Shown here piece after piece: positions 40,038 through 50,619 of a DNA stretch of 64,000 nt (the first letter of the stretch is position 1; the number at the start of each line of letters is the position of its first letter). The notes under the pieces were generated by a model. It saw nothing but the letters and a program-made list of their open reading frames with translations. It did not search any database and was not told the DNA's origin. The DNA is taken from the NCBI RefSeq assembly GCF_000006565.2, contig NC_031475.1, forward strand, positions 4,106,522 to 4,170,521, given 5' to 3'. Source of the DNA: Toxoplasma gondii ME49 (taxonomy: Eukaryota; Apicomplexa; Conoidasida; Eucoccidiorida; Sarcocystidae). The position numbers were made by a program, and so were the translations under genes.

Positions 40038-40782
40038 AAAAGGAAAGTCGAAGATCCAGAAAAGGTTGCGAGTTTCGAGACACACATGTCTGGCCTCGCG
40101 CGACAAGGGGTTTCGAACATGGCGGGCAGGTATCTCTTCTTTCAGCCTCTAGGATCTGCGTCAGAGTGCATGTTTTCTGGATAAGGTGTGTGGCGAGAGT
40201 GGAGGCGAAAGCCATAATCGAACTTCCACTTTTCCCTGTAAAAAACCGCGTGAAGAAACGCGCTGTCCAGAGGCGAGGGCTTCCGAGTTTTGAACCGTTT
40301 GTGCGACCTCAAAAAAAACAGCTCTGCATCTTTTCTGTTCGGTCAGTCGTCGCGGTCGTCTCGCGAGGTCGTTGGGCTAGTCCACTGCAAGCGCTCCATC
40401 ACGAAGAGAACAAACACAGCCGATGTGGACATTGATACGATCTGAAGAAGAAAAATCTTTTCGCGCGAAAAAAGCACAGACTTCAGAGTTTCTCACGACC
40501 GTAGGAATGGAACATCTCCAGAACCGCGTTTACAATCGTAGAAACGAGGAGCCGCTACACCTTTCGTCTTTTTAGCTTGCGAACACTTGCGCCTCTTCCC
40601 ATCCGCATGCAGGTGGAGCTCTGTCCAGTTTTCCACTTAGATTCTCTAGAACCAACAAAAGGAACACAAGACTCCCAGAGGAAAACTGGTGCTGCATGGC
40701 TTCGTTGACAGACTCACTCGGCACACGGAAGGGAACTGTAGGTGCAGACATTCCAATTTGTGTATATCTACACATAGCTACC

Positions 40783-40827
<45 letters not shown>

Positions 40828-41212
40828 TACAGCAGACATGGCCTTTCGTGAGAGGGAGATGTCGATGACTCGAGAGGCGAGGAGGTGCAGATCGTCCTGT
40901 ACGTGTGTATTTTCTGGTCGCGGTGTCAGCACCAGTGGGGAGAAAAGGAAACTCCGAGTCGAAAGTGCATGTGTGTAGCAAGTCGGATGCGCCTCGCCAC
41001 TGTCTCTCTGGATTCCGGTTCCGGACTGCCCCTCCTGCGTACCAGTGACCGCCGTTTCGTTGATGTAGCCCTCTCGAAGTAATTTTGGGATGTCCGTGGC
41101 GAGAAGCAAAACTACGTGAGCGGTGTGTTGTGCCAACGCGCGTCTTCGCGTCCTCCCTGTTCGAGCTAGGAGGAAGGCGTTCTTGAGGCCTCTCGAGGCC
41201 TCCTTTCTCCGG

Positions 41213-41482
41213 AGAAAGAAAGCGAGAGGCAAACCGAGAGAAAGAGAGCGACAGGCAAACCGAGAGAAGGAAAGCGATACAGAAACCGAGAGAAAGAAAG
41301 CGATAGAGAAACCGAGAGAAAGAAAGCGATAGAGAAACCGAGAGAAAGAAAGCGACAGGCAAACCGAGAGAAGGAAAGCGATACAGAAACCGAGAGAAAG
41401 AAAGCGATAGAGAAACCGAGAGAAAGAAAGCGATAGAGAAACCGAGAGAAAGAAAGCGATAGAGAAACCGAGAGAAAGAAAG
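41213..41482. repeat. 26-bp minisatellite, about ten copies
   Basis: Unit CGAGAGAAAGAAAGCGATAG plus AGAAAC. Variants with GCGACAGGCAAAC, GCGATACAGAAAC and GCGATAGAGAAAC endings recur in a fixed order, so a four-unit block of about 104 bases is itself duplicated. Both strands are open in several frames, giving false Arg/Glu/Lys or Leu/Ser/Phe frames. Confidence 0.92.
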
Positions 41483-42154
41483 CTTTTAAAAAAGAGAAAT
41501 ACCTCGCGAAACGCCCCACAGCAGGCAGAGGCGAGATCGTCCCCGCCTCGATTCGATCGAAGGAACTTCATTTGCGTCAGGTTTGTCTCTTCATCTGAAC
41601 ACCAGGACTCCCCTCCTTTCTTCACTTCTCCCCGGGTGGCTCCTTTCTGCCTTTGTCAAAAAAGACCTTTCCACCTCACACCAGAGCACCCCAAACGCAA
41701 GTTCGCGTCGAAAAAACACAGACATACGCGCGCGTCTCCTACAGCGAAGAACGCCGTTCCTTCTCTACAGCGACCGCCGCCATCTTTCGTCTCTACACAA
41801 ATCGGATTTCTTCCGGTCGTCTGCAGACGTCGATCGCGCAGAAGTGAAAACGCGATTGGACAGGTCCACTGCATGCGCGCGCTTTCGGAGCCCCGGTGCT
41901 CTTGCCCTGCACTTCACCTCCGCAGAAACGATCACTCCACGTAACTCGAAAACAAACGAGATGCGAGGGAAAACGAGAACCCTCTGGGAAAAGAATCGCT
42001 CCTTTCAAGGACGCCACACCTCCTAAAAGTCCCAGTTATGAACGCCTCTAAACCTCCTCACATACCTAATTAGAACGGTCCACTGAATCACACACAGATC
42101 GATGCAAAAAAAGCCTCACATTCATCTACATAAACATACACAAACACACACGCA

Positions 42155-42171
42155 CATATACGTAGATACGT

Positions 42172-42202
<31 letters not shown>

Positions 42203-42255
42203 CATATAGATACATCTGTATATATGCATGTATGTATATGTGTGCATATATTTAT
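42155..42255. repeat. (TA)n-rich tract 3' of TPT1
   Basis: TA runs with ACGTAGATACG and CATCTGTATATATGCATG interruptions. Confidence 0.8.
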
Positions 42256-42540
42256 ACGCGCATGCAAAAGTGGACACGGTGACGCCTTCCCTGTATTCGG
42301 CGAAAAGACCGTGAGAGCACGCAAGGAAAAACCGGTTCTCGCGTTGAAGTGCCAAGCACAGCTCGTTCGACCAATCACGGATTTCTGCTTCTCTGAAATT
42401 CTCTCCTAGCCGTACATACAGCGTGACATGAACACATGCAGTTATGTACGAGTTAGAGTTCTCCATCTCTTCCCCTCTCTGCACCAGTCCCGGAGACTCT
42501 TCTCGGTGCCTAGCCATTCATCTTTCTACACACATATACA

Positions 42541-42560
42541 TTCACACGTAAATATAAACA

Positions 42561-42596
<36 letters not shown>

Positions 42597-42633
42597 CATA
42601 CATACATATACGTATATATATACATACATATAC

Positions 42634-42677
<44 letters not shown>
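42541..42677. repeat. (TC)n then (TA)n compound tract
   Basis: About nine TC units at 42560-42578 run into TA, CATA and ACGTA words and finally a long pure TA run (42636-42677). It ends about 80 bases from the TPT1 stop. Confidence 0.88.
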
Positions 42678-42679
<2 letters not shown>

Positions 42680-42758
42680 GATGTTGGTAGAGTTGTGTAG
42701 AAGCGCAGATTTGCGTTAATTTGATTTTCCTACATCCGCCGTCGCTTCCATGTTGCCA

Positions 42759-45700
42759 TCATGTTTCTTGACCTTTCCTGTCCCCACACTCGCGAACGGA
42801 TTCCTCTTTCTCTTTGCGCGATGGACTGCTTCCAGAGACATGATTGCTTGCCACAGCCTTCGCGCAAACTGCATGCCTGTGCTCTTCGAGGAGCTCTGGA
42901 GGAAGGCGGTCGAAAAAGCGAGGTGTAAAGTCACACCCATCTTCAAACAGGACCTCGTTCCACCTTAGGTGAATCGCGCGCTTGAAGTAACGCTGGAAAC
43001 CACAACAGCACCACAAAGTAAAGACATATACATACACAAACATATACATATACATATATATATATATGTATATATATGTATATATGTGTATATATATGTA
43101 TATATGTGTATATATATGTATATATATGTATATATGTGTATATATGTGTATATACATATACATGAATACATACATGCGAAACTGTCGCACTTCTAGGTAG
43201 CTCTGCTTCACTGAAAGAATATGCTGTCATGACATACACTATTGTTTTTCCTGCTCTTCCACACGAGCTAGGAACTCTTAAAGAAAAAAGGATTGACGGT
43301 TTGTATATGCATATACATATAAATATACATATATATATATATATATATAGGTACATGTATGTGGATGCAAGCTTGCAGCGACGCTAGCAGACCTTTCGAC
43401 CACGCTATACGGACTCGCATTTGATGTAGAGAAGCAGCGCGTCTATCTAAAAATCCATGGGATGATGCTAACAGGAAACAGTGCCTCCACGCAGAACCTC
43501 CTCTGCCCAAGTCTTCTGCCCTGACAAGCATCCATCGTAAGTGAATATTTAGAGCTACATACATGCCTATGGGCATGCATCGACACACTGTAGCAAATGA
43601 TGCCCAAGAAAACCTATTACATACATATAGATATACATATATATATATATACATATATATGTGTACAGAGAGAGACAAACTAAAAATATACAACTCTCTA
43701 CATAGAAGCGTATGTAGAAATATGTGGGGAAAGATGGCCCCGCCTGGGCATGTAGGTGTGTTTGGGACGAGAGTCCTAGACGGAAATCTCGTCATGCATG
43801 CGCACAAGAGGAAGATGAGAAAACGGTTTAACGCTACACGGTTTCCTCCGATGAACAGTGCCTTCTGAGTGCCTAGGATGCAGAGAGAAAGGGGAAAACT
43901 TGTTTTCGGAAGGTAGGGGGCGACGGACGACTCGAAATCGAAGTCAAAAACCGAGCAGTATGCGCAACTGGGTGTCGCGCGAAAGTCTGTGAAAGGAAAC
44001 TCACTGGAACCAGCTTTCCGCGAAGGCCCTCAGTGAGAATGACATTGTTATTCGAGACGTAGAAACGAACTCCTTCCTTCATCGCCAGGTGAACATTCAC
44101 ATAGATCGCGACGTCGCTCGAGCGTCTCATGCCACTGACTACTCCGCATTCAGAAGGTAGCCCCGGAGCGAAGTCTGGAAGGAGGACAATACGCAGGAAA
44201 GGAGATGAAAGAGAGAAACAGACAAGCAGCTGTACATAGCCGAGAGAAGAGAAGGAAACAACTGAAGAAATGCGAGAGAGAATCAGCTGCAGATACGCGA
44301 GAGAGGCGAGGGAGGGGGGGCAAACAGCCGCAAGTGTTCCGGCCCTGCTCAGAGATCAGAGAATCCACAAAACGTCTCTTCTTGTTCCTTTTTGTGCGGC
44401 TGCGGTGGACGCGTTTCTACGTTTTCTTTTTCTGTCTCGTCTCCAACGTCGTCCCTCGCACCCTGGGGCATGTCTCGCTCTGCACCTACGAATGTGGTTT
44501 CGATGCATGCGGCTGAGTCCTGCGGAGCGAATGGCCATCCAGTTTTTCAGGAAGGTCCCGTGGACGCAGACCGGCAGTTCGCCAGGGTCGCAGATGCTCC
44601 GCAACAGCAAGTCACTCGCGACCTGGCGAATCGTGTGACCTTGCGTTGCGCGGAGCAGCCAGCGGTCGTTGGCGAGCTCTGGCGCCGCCGACGAAGGAAA
44701 CGCAGGAACATCGCAGAAGCCGCTGCCCCCCGATCCTCCGGACGCATCCCCCTCCCGCGCCTGCCTCCCCCTCAGAGAAGAAAAAAGCGACTTCTCGCCC
44801 AACGAAGCGTCTTTCGGGAATGCCGCAGACTCGTACCGCGCCTTGGAAGAGTCCGCGGAAGAAGAGAAAGAAGCAGAGGAAGAAGTTGAGGTAGAATGAA
44901 AGGAAGAAGGAAAGGAAGAAGCAGGGGAGTGGAGTCTGTCTTCTGTTCGTGATGAGGTTGTGTTTGTGTTCTTTGTCGCTTCTTCCCTGCGCGCTGCCTT
45001 TCTATCTGCGTCGTGATGAGAGGTCGGTGAGAAGGAGAGGTCTGAGGCATCGTCGGTGGCGGGGACAGCCGGAGGCATTGTCTCTTGAGAGACCGGATTT
45101 CGGAGTTCGTCGAGGACGCAGAGATCCCCAGTCTCGCCGACATGTTCCGGCTCTGTGGGGTCGTAGCAGATTTCGTATCTCCTCTTGAAATTCGAGGCAA
45201 CCACCTGAACGAACATGGAGGGAGAGAAGAAACAAAGTCTTCGCGGGGAGCCGGAAGGAGCGCGGCGAGATGTTGAAGCAAACCAGCGTCGAAAAGAGGA
45301 GGACAAGACGTTGACGAAAGAAGGAGAAGAAACAACGCAAAACGGAGAATGCCTCCGAAAGAGCAGAAAACCGATCTTGAGCAAAGGAAGAAGGAATGCC
45401 TCTCCACACATCGCAAACTTTTCAGCTCTGCTCTACTCGCCTCACCAGATAGATTTCTTCCCAGGAGACGCTGCGCATGCAGTCGAGTTCGAGGAGCTCG
45501 CGAATCCGGACGTAGCCGTCTTCTCGCATTGGGAGCTTGAAGAGAGGCGCGCCATGTCTGAGAATGAAATTCAATTTTTTGATTAGCAAGTAACTTCTTC
45601 TCTCAAAAGAGACGCACTCGCCATCCGAAGCCACCGACGAAATCGACAGCCGCAGCGCCAAGTCCGGGCCGCTCTGTCGCGCTCTCTGAGCGGGTGCGAG

Positions 45701-48658
45701 AACCAAGTCCGAGGCCGCATGTGCGCGACCTGAGACATCTGTTCTCTTCCGCGTCTCTGGACTCCCAAGAAGACCTGCGAGGGCATCGGCAGGCGGCAAC
45801 ACCGTTGGCAGCGGGAGACCTGCGTATGCACAGGAAGCGATTGGAGACTTGGGCATCTCCAGTTGGGACATTCGCATGCAGTTCGTCTCTGCAGAGAGAC
45901 TTCGTTCCCTGCCGATGGTGCTCGCCTCTTTGCGACGGCCGCATCTCTCTTCTCCGCCCCGATCGTAGAGGTGACCGAGGCCTCGCTGTTGAATCTCTCC
46001 AGCCTCCTCCTCTTGACTCTTTCTCCCTCTCACCTCCCGCGACTTCCTTAATCTTCCCTCGGCTCCCGCAACCTCAGTGAGGTGTGAGGCCTCTTGAGGA
46101 GGGGACAGCAGAGAGGGAGACAACTGAGAGGGAGACAACTGAGAGGGAGACAGCAGAGAGGGAGACAGCAGAGAGGGAGACAGTAGAGAGGGAGACAACT
46201 GAGAGAGGGGTGCTGAGGCGGAAGCGCCACCGTTGCGGGCCTCCTCCAGAGACGCTGAAGCGCCTGACAGATGCCGTGGAAGACTTCCACTAGCGAGAGA
46301 AGAGGAACGAGGAGAAGAAGCTTGCGGAGAAGAAGAAGGAGAAGAGCACTGTGAGTGGTGATGCGGGGGAACCGAGCGGGAGTTGCGTGACTGTAGCAGA
46401 AGAGCCCTCTGCGTACTGCTGGACGCAGGGTCTGAGCTGGTATGTTCGTCGTCACTGGAAGAGGCGCAGAAGTCGCTCCGGGCGTCTCGGTTTAAAAACG
46501 TCTGTTTCGCTCCCCATCTTTCCTCCCTTTTTCCTCGGTCCTTTTTCTTGGCTTTGCTCTTTGCCATGCGCTCTCGCTGTGCCTGAAGTCGAGCCTCTCG
46601 CTGTTCCGCCATCGCCCGCGCATCGGAACGCGCTTCGTCGTCTTCTTCCTCGGTCCACATTTCATCTTCTCCACTTGTCGCGTCTTCTTCGCTTGTTTCG
46701 CTCCCTCTCTCTGGCTCTCCCTCCGACTCGACGTCTCTGCGCTGCACCTCCAGGATCCCCTCTCCTCTCGAATCTCCTGGAAAGTCGGCGCTCTCTCCCG
46801 CCTCTCTGCTCTCGAGTCTCTGCGCTCTCTCGCGCAGCGACAGGCCGTCGCTCGGCTCTCGGCCTGTGGGTTCTTCGTCCAGCCGCCGAGCCGCCTGTCG
46901 GTCGTCGCGCGTCTCGGCCTCGAACTCCGGAGTCGCCAGGAGCTCTGCGGCGACTGGGCAGAGGACCTGCGCCCAGCTCGCGTCCTCCTCAGGCGGCAGC
47001 GCAGGCGGGAGAGGACTCGTCAGCTCGGCGAGAGACACCGAGGAGCCTTCAGTCCCTGGAAGGACTCCCGGCGGCAGAGGCAGGAGCCCGTCGGCGGCGA
47101 GAGGAAACGCTCTGTCTCCGATGTGACGTTTTACGGAGACGTCCGACGCCTTCCCGCGAGACGGCGAATCCGAGTCACTACGAGGTATCTCTCTCGAGAC
47201 TGTGGGGACCTGCTGCTCGCTTCCTGCTTCGAGCTGGCCCGGACTCTGACCAGTCCTTTGATCTCGCGCTTTTCGGTCTTCGCCTTCCTCATTGTTCTCC
47301 GTCTTCTGCACTCCCCGAAACGCCGCGGGCGCGGTGCTGCTCTCTGACGTCTCCAGCCGGGCCGCCACACCTCCGGTCTGCTTTCCATCCGCAGGAAACG
47401 CGTTCTGTGAAGATGTCATCGTCTCGTCCTCTGCGCGTGGAAAACCTGCTTCTTTGCTCCTGCCGTCATCCGGACTCCCGAGGCAGACGCAACCAAGGCC
47501 TGCTGGGTCTCTGCGTCCGGATCGGTTCCACGGTCGACCTCTCTCGTCCTCAGCTCCGTCTCCACCCTCTCTCGCTGTCTCTCCTCGTTTCGAGACACCG
47601 ACCTCTCCCCTCTGGCCACCGCCGGACGCGATGGGCGGAGACGAGAAAGAAGCAGAGAAAGACGCAGAAGAGGAGGAAGAAGCAGATGGAGGTTGATCTG
47701 GAGCACAGCACCGACTGGCTTCTCTCTGGAGGAGAGAAAGCAGATGGGGAGAAGGAGAAGAGAGGAACCAGCGTGGACGTCGAGGGTGCCCCGCGGTCTG
47801 GGAAGGAGCGTCGCGCGAGAAGGAGGAGCAGCCATGGTAAAGAGGAGAAGAAGGAAGGAGAGGCAGCATCACGGGGACCGAGCGGCGACGAGACTCCGGA
47901 GCCGGTGGAGGCGGTGCGAGGACATCGTGCGAGGAGAGGGAGGGAACGGAACCGAGAGAAAACTCAGGAGGCCTCGACGGAACCTTCGAATGCTGAAGAG
48001 CAGAGAACTGAGGTGCTCCAGAGAGGTCCGTCGCGCGCAAGCGGTGGTCTTCAGAAAAGGCACTGCGGTCAGAGGTGGAAGAAAACGAGAAAGAACCGGC
48101 GGGAGGACGAAAGGAAGAAGAAGAGACAGAAGAGGAGGAAGAGGAAGATGGCGAAGAAGGGATTCCGCCATTTTCTGTCTGTGTCTTTGTTGCTTCTTGT
48201 CGATCTTCTCTCGGTCGCGCTGCGACTGGAGAACGTTCCTGCATTCTGGGGGAGGCATGGGGGAACGTGGAGACCGAGAACAGGAAGACGAGAGAGAGGA
48301 AGCGAGTCCACTTTGGAGAGGAATCAAGAGAGGAGAATGGGAGAAGACGAGCGATGGCCGTCGACGAAAAGAGAAGGCTAGAGGCGACGCGAGTGCTCAG
48401 AGAGTCCCGGGCCAGTGGTGGCGGGTGGAAGTTTCCTGCGTCCTTTTTTGCCCGGAAGACCGCCGTCAACGGAGGACGCGCGTTTTTTGCGCTCGCAAAA
48501 AGTGCAGAGAAGCAGAGGAAAGAGAGAAAAAGAGGACGCGAGCAGGGAGAGAAAAAGGAAGCACAGATGAAGTCGACCTGACGAGACACACAAGACACAA
48601 AACCGCGACTGGCATCGGGCGCCGCGCATCTCGCAGAGAGTGAGCGCGCCACAGCCAA
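42759..48658 (-). CDS. TPT1: tRNA 2'-phosphotransferase (Tpt1/KptA family) with giant N-terminal extension
   Basis: Transfers the splice-junction 2'-phosphate of ligated tRNA to NAD+, the last step of yeast-type tRNA splicing. Four exons close in phase: 48658-45446, 45204-44490, 44174-44005, 42992-42759, giving 1443 codons. The catalytic domain is about residues 1022-1390: [93 protein letters not shown]. The family's Arg-His-Arg-Arg tetrad is present as R1034, H1261, R1264 and probably R1326. The NHIHFAPG and [13 protein letters not shown] joins across introns support the splice calls. Characterised enzymes are about 180-250 aa, so about 1000 N-terminal residues (Ser/Pro/Arg/Glu-rich, with an LLSPS repeat) and an about 150-residue acidic/Ser-rich insert are extra. 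The first ATG is at 48658; ATG at 48244 ([11 protein letters not shown]) is an alternative, since the upstream part resembles translated leader. Confidence 0.93.
43023..43170. repeat. TATATGTGTA tract in TPT1 intron 3
   Basis: Ten-base GTATATATGT-type units recur through the tract. Smaller TA runs lie at 43305-43350 and 43618-43665 in the same intron. Confidence 0.8.
46111..46200 (-). repeat. 15-bp coding repeat for [10 protein letters not shown]
   Basis: Six units of GAGAGGGAGACAACT or GAGAGGGAGACAGCA (plus strand) encode a pentapeptide repeat in the N-terminal extension of TPT1. Confidence 0.92.
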
Positions 48659-50619
48659 GGAGAAAAAAGCGGGGAAGTTAGGTGCGAAACGCGTATTTGC
48701 GAGTTTCGGAATTAGAAAAGGAATTTGTGAAACGTCAAAAAAGAGAACGAGCTACTCGCCGAGACTGAGCCCGGGCAGCGTGAGACCTCCAGAGAAGGGC
48801 ATGCAAGATTTTTTTTCCCCGTCCAACTTGTCTTCCGGTCCCCCGTGTTCTTTGTCCGTCACAGAAAAAACAACAGCCACCGGAGAAGAGAAAACAGAGA
48901 GAAAAGGATTAAGAGAAAAGAACGAGCGCGCGGCGTTTGCTGTTGCTTCTTCGGCTGCACAGATGTCGGGGAAGCGCTGAACGCCGTTTTCCCGAGAGAA
49001 AAAGAGCGCGAAAAGCAGCGGACGCACCTTCGTGCGTCCTCAGCGAAGTTTGTGGGTTCCTTCTCCTTGTGCTCGGTTTCCGCTTCGTGCTTCTCTCTTT
49101 TCTCGCATCATTTTCGCGGCGACTTCTCCCTGCCCTTGGCCGGCGAGAGACGGCGGCCCAGCCTGCGAAAAACGGCGCGGAGACGCGCGAGCGCGAGCTT
49201 CCCTGTCGATGCCGAGATTGCAAAGGACAAGCGCCGAGAGGACGCCAGCGTCTGCCTCAGAACAGCCTGGAGGAAGATGGCGTTCATAAAAGGACGCAGA
49301 GAAGAGTGGACAACCCAGGGAAAAGGCGCGAGAGACAGCGAAGAAAGAAAACCTCGAGTCGGGGGAGTTTACAGCTAAAATGGCTGCGGTGACTCCGCGC
49401 CTCACCTTGGGGGCAGAAGGCACTCTCGGCGGCGGTCGAGAAAGACAAGCAAGTTTCCAGAAACAACAGAAGGAACGGAACCAAGACGAAAGCTATCGTC
49501 AGATCCTTTTCAGGTGCTCAGGAAGATATGTTGATCCAAAAAACGGATGGAAGGGAGTTGACCATGAATCAACGACCACCGTTCACGAGCTCCTTTTTGG
49601 GCCGATCGTAGTAACTCTGTCCGCGAAGACGCGTACAAAAAGTGAGAGTCTATCTTCAAGTTGAATTGGAATTTGAGGTAACGAACAAGACCGCCTCTCT
49701 TCTCTCTGTCTCTCTTGATCCACGAAACAAGTTCACAGGTCTTCTGCTCTGTGCCTAAGATGTGTAAAATTCTTTTTGTATCACCTGGGGTAAACTACAC
49801 ACACCTCTCCAGCATTTTGCCTGCGCTGCCTATCTAGGGCGCCCACATCGCGCTTCATACGCAGCATCTTCTTTCAACTTTTTCTTCTTTCTATCCTCCG
49901 CAGCAGACTCTCCAGGAGGTGAACGCACAACTGCAACGTTACTCGAACCTCTTTCTTCACCGGTTCCGGAAAGAAACGCTTCATTGAAGAAGTTCTTCGA
50001 GCTCGACGTTGCGACTGAGCTTTCGAAAACTCGTAATACTCCTTTGGTTCAGCGACATGATTCCACTTCTCATCACAAACAGAAGAACTCACGCGAACAC
50101 AAGGTTCCAGATCGCCCCGGACGGCATCCACACCTACAGGACCTCTATTTACTTGTGCTGTACCTCCTAAATGACTCTTTGTCGACATATGCATATACAT
50201 ATATATATATATATATACATATAGATATACATATAGATATACATGTATATATATATATATATATATATTTGTATAAACAAAGGAGCATTTTTTCTTCAGG
50301 AGTGCAGGTACTACGCGTTTGACTCCCGTTTAGCAACCTCGAACGGGTCTGTCGAATTTCCGCCTTTTTGTGATTTCGACGACCGCGCGCGCGGTGCATC
50401 CGACGCACAGTTCTGAAACTGTGAAAGAGATCTCACAGACCTGCTTCATTTCAGCTGCATGCGGAGCTGCAAAGGCAACAGAGTTCAGGTCTCACGACCT
50501 GCAGGGAGGAGGCAATCTCAGTGACTGAAAGCGCTGATCCTGAGTCTTGGAAAACGTTGCAAAGCAGTAAAGGAGAAACTCGCGGAAAATTCGGAAAACT
50601 CTCAGAAGATCCGGCACAC
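48659..50619. other. Spacer between RAD50 3' end and TPT1 5' end
   Basis: Both flanking genes read leftward, so the right part is RAD50 3' region and the left part TPT1 promoter and leader. No gene recognised; open frames are short and Arg/Lys/Ser-rich. A TA tract lies at 50187-50275. Confidence 0.45.
50187..50275. repeat. (TA)n-rich tract 3' of RAD50
   Basis: TA runs separated by CATATAGATATACATATAGA. Confidence 0.82.

Larger units (their letters stand above)
40038..42758. other. Spacer between convergent C2-like and TPT1 genes
   Basis: No gene recognised. Expected to hold both 3' ends. Contains a TA run at 40785-40825, a 26-bp minisatellite at 41213-41482, and TA tracts at 42155-42255 and 42541-42677. 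Long minus-strand frames across 40768-41625 are produced by the minisatellite, whose 26-base period shifts frame, and are not credible as genes. Confidence 0.5.

Noticed and set aside
39188..40120. 310-codon minus-strand frame rich in Ala/Phe
   Set aside because: Antisense of the Ala/Lys tail of the C2-like gene; no motif and no splice context.
41213..41482. Possible CRISPR-like array
   Set aside because: Units abut with no unique spacers and the genome is eukaryotic; this is a minisatellite.
40768..41625. 285-codon minus frame with LSFSRFLYRFLSLGF repeats, looking like a membrane protein
   Set aside because: Produced entirely by the 26-bp minisatellite; the apparent hydrophobic repeats change frame every unit.
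42759..45446. Bacterial gene transfer as the source of the Tpt1/KptA domain
   Set aside because: The IHFAPG and SGMRRS motif forms and intron-split organisation match eukaryotic Tpt1; nothing suggests recent transfer.
46351..48381. 676-codon plus-strand frame opposite TPT1 exon 1
   Set aside because: It mirrors the biased codons of the minus-strand TPT1 extension, has no motif, and the TPT1 frame continues directly into a conserved catalytic domain.
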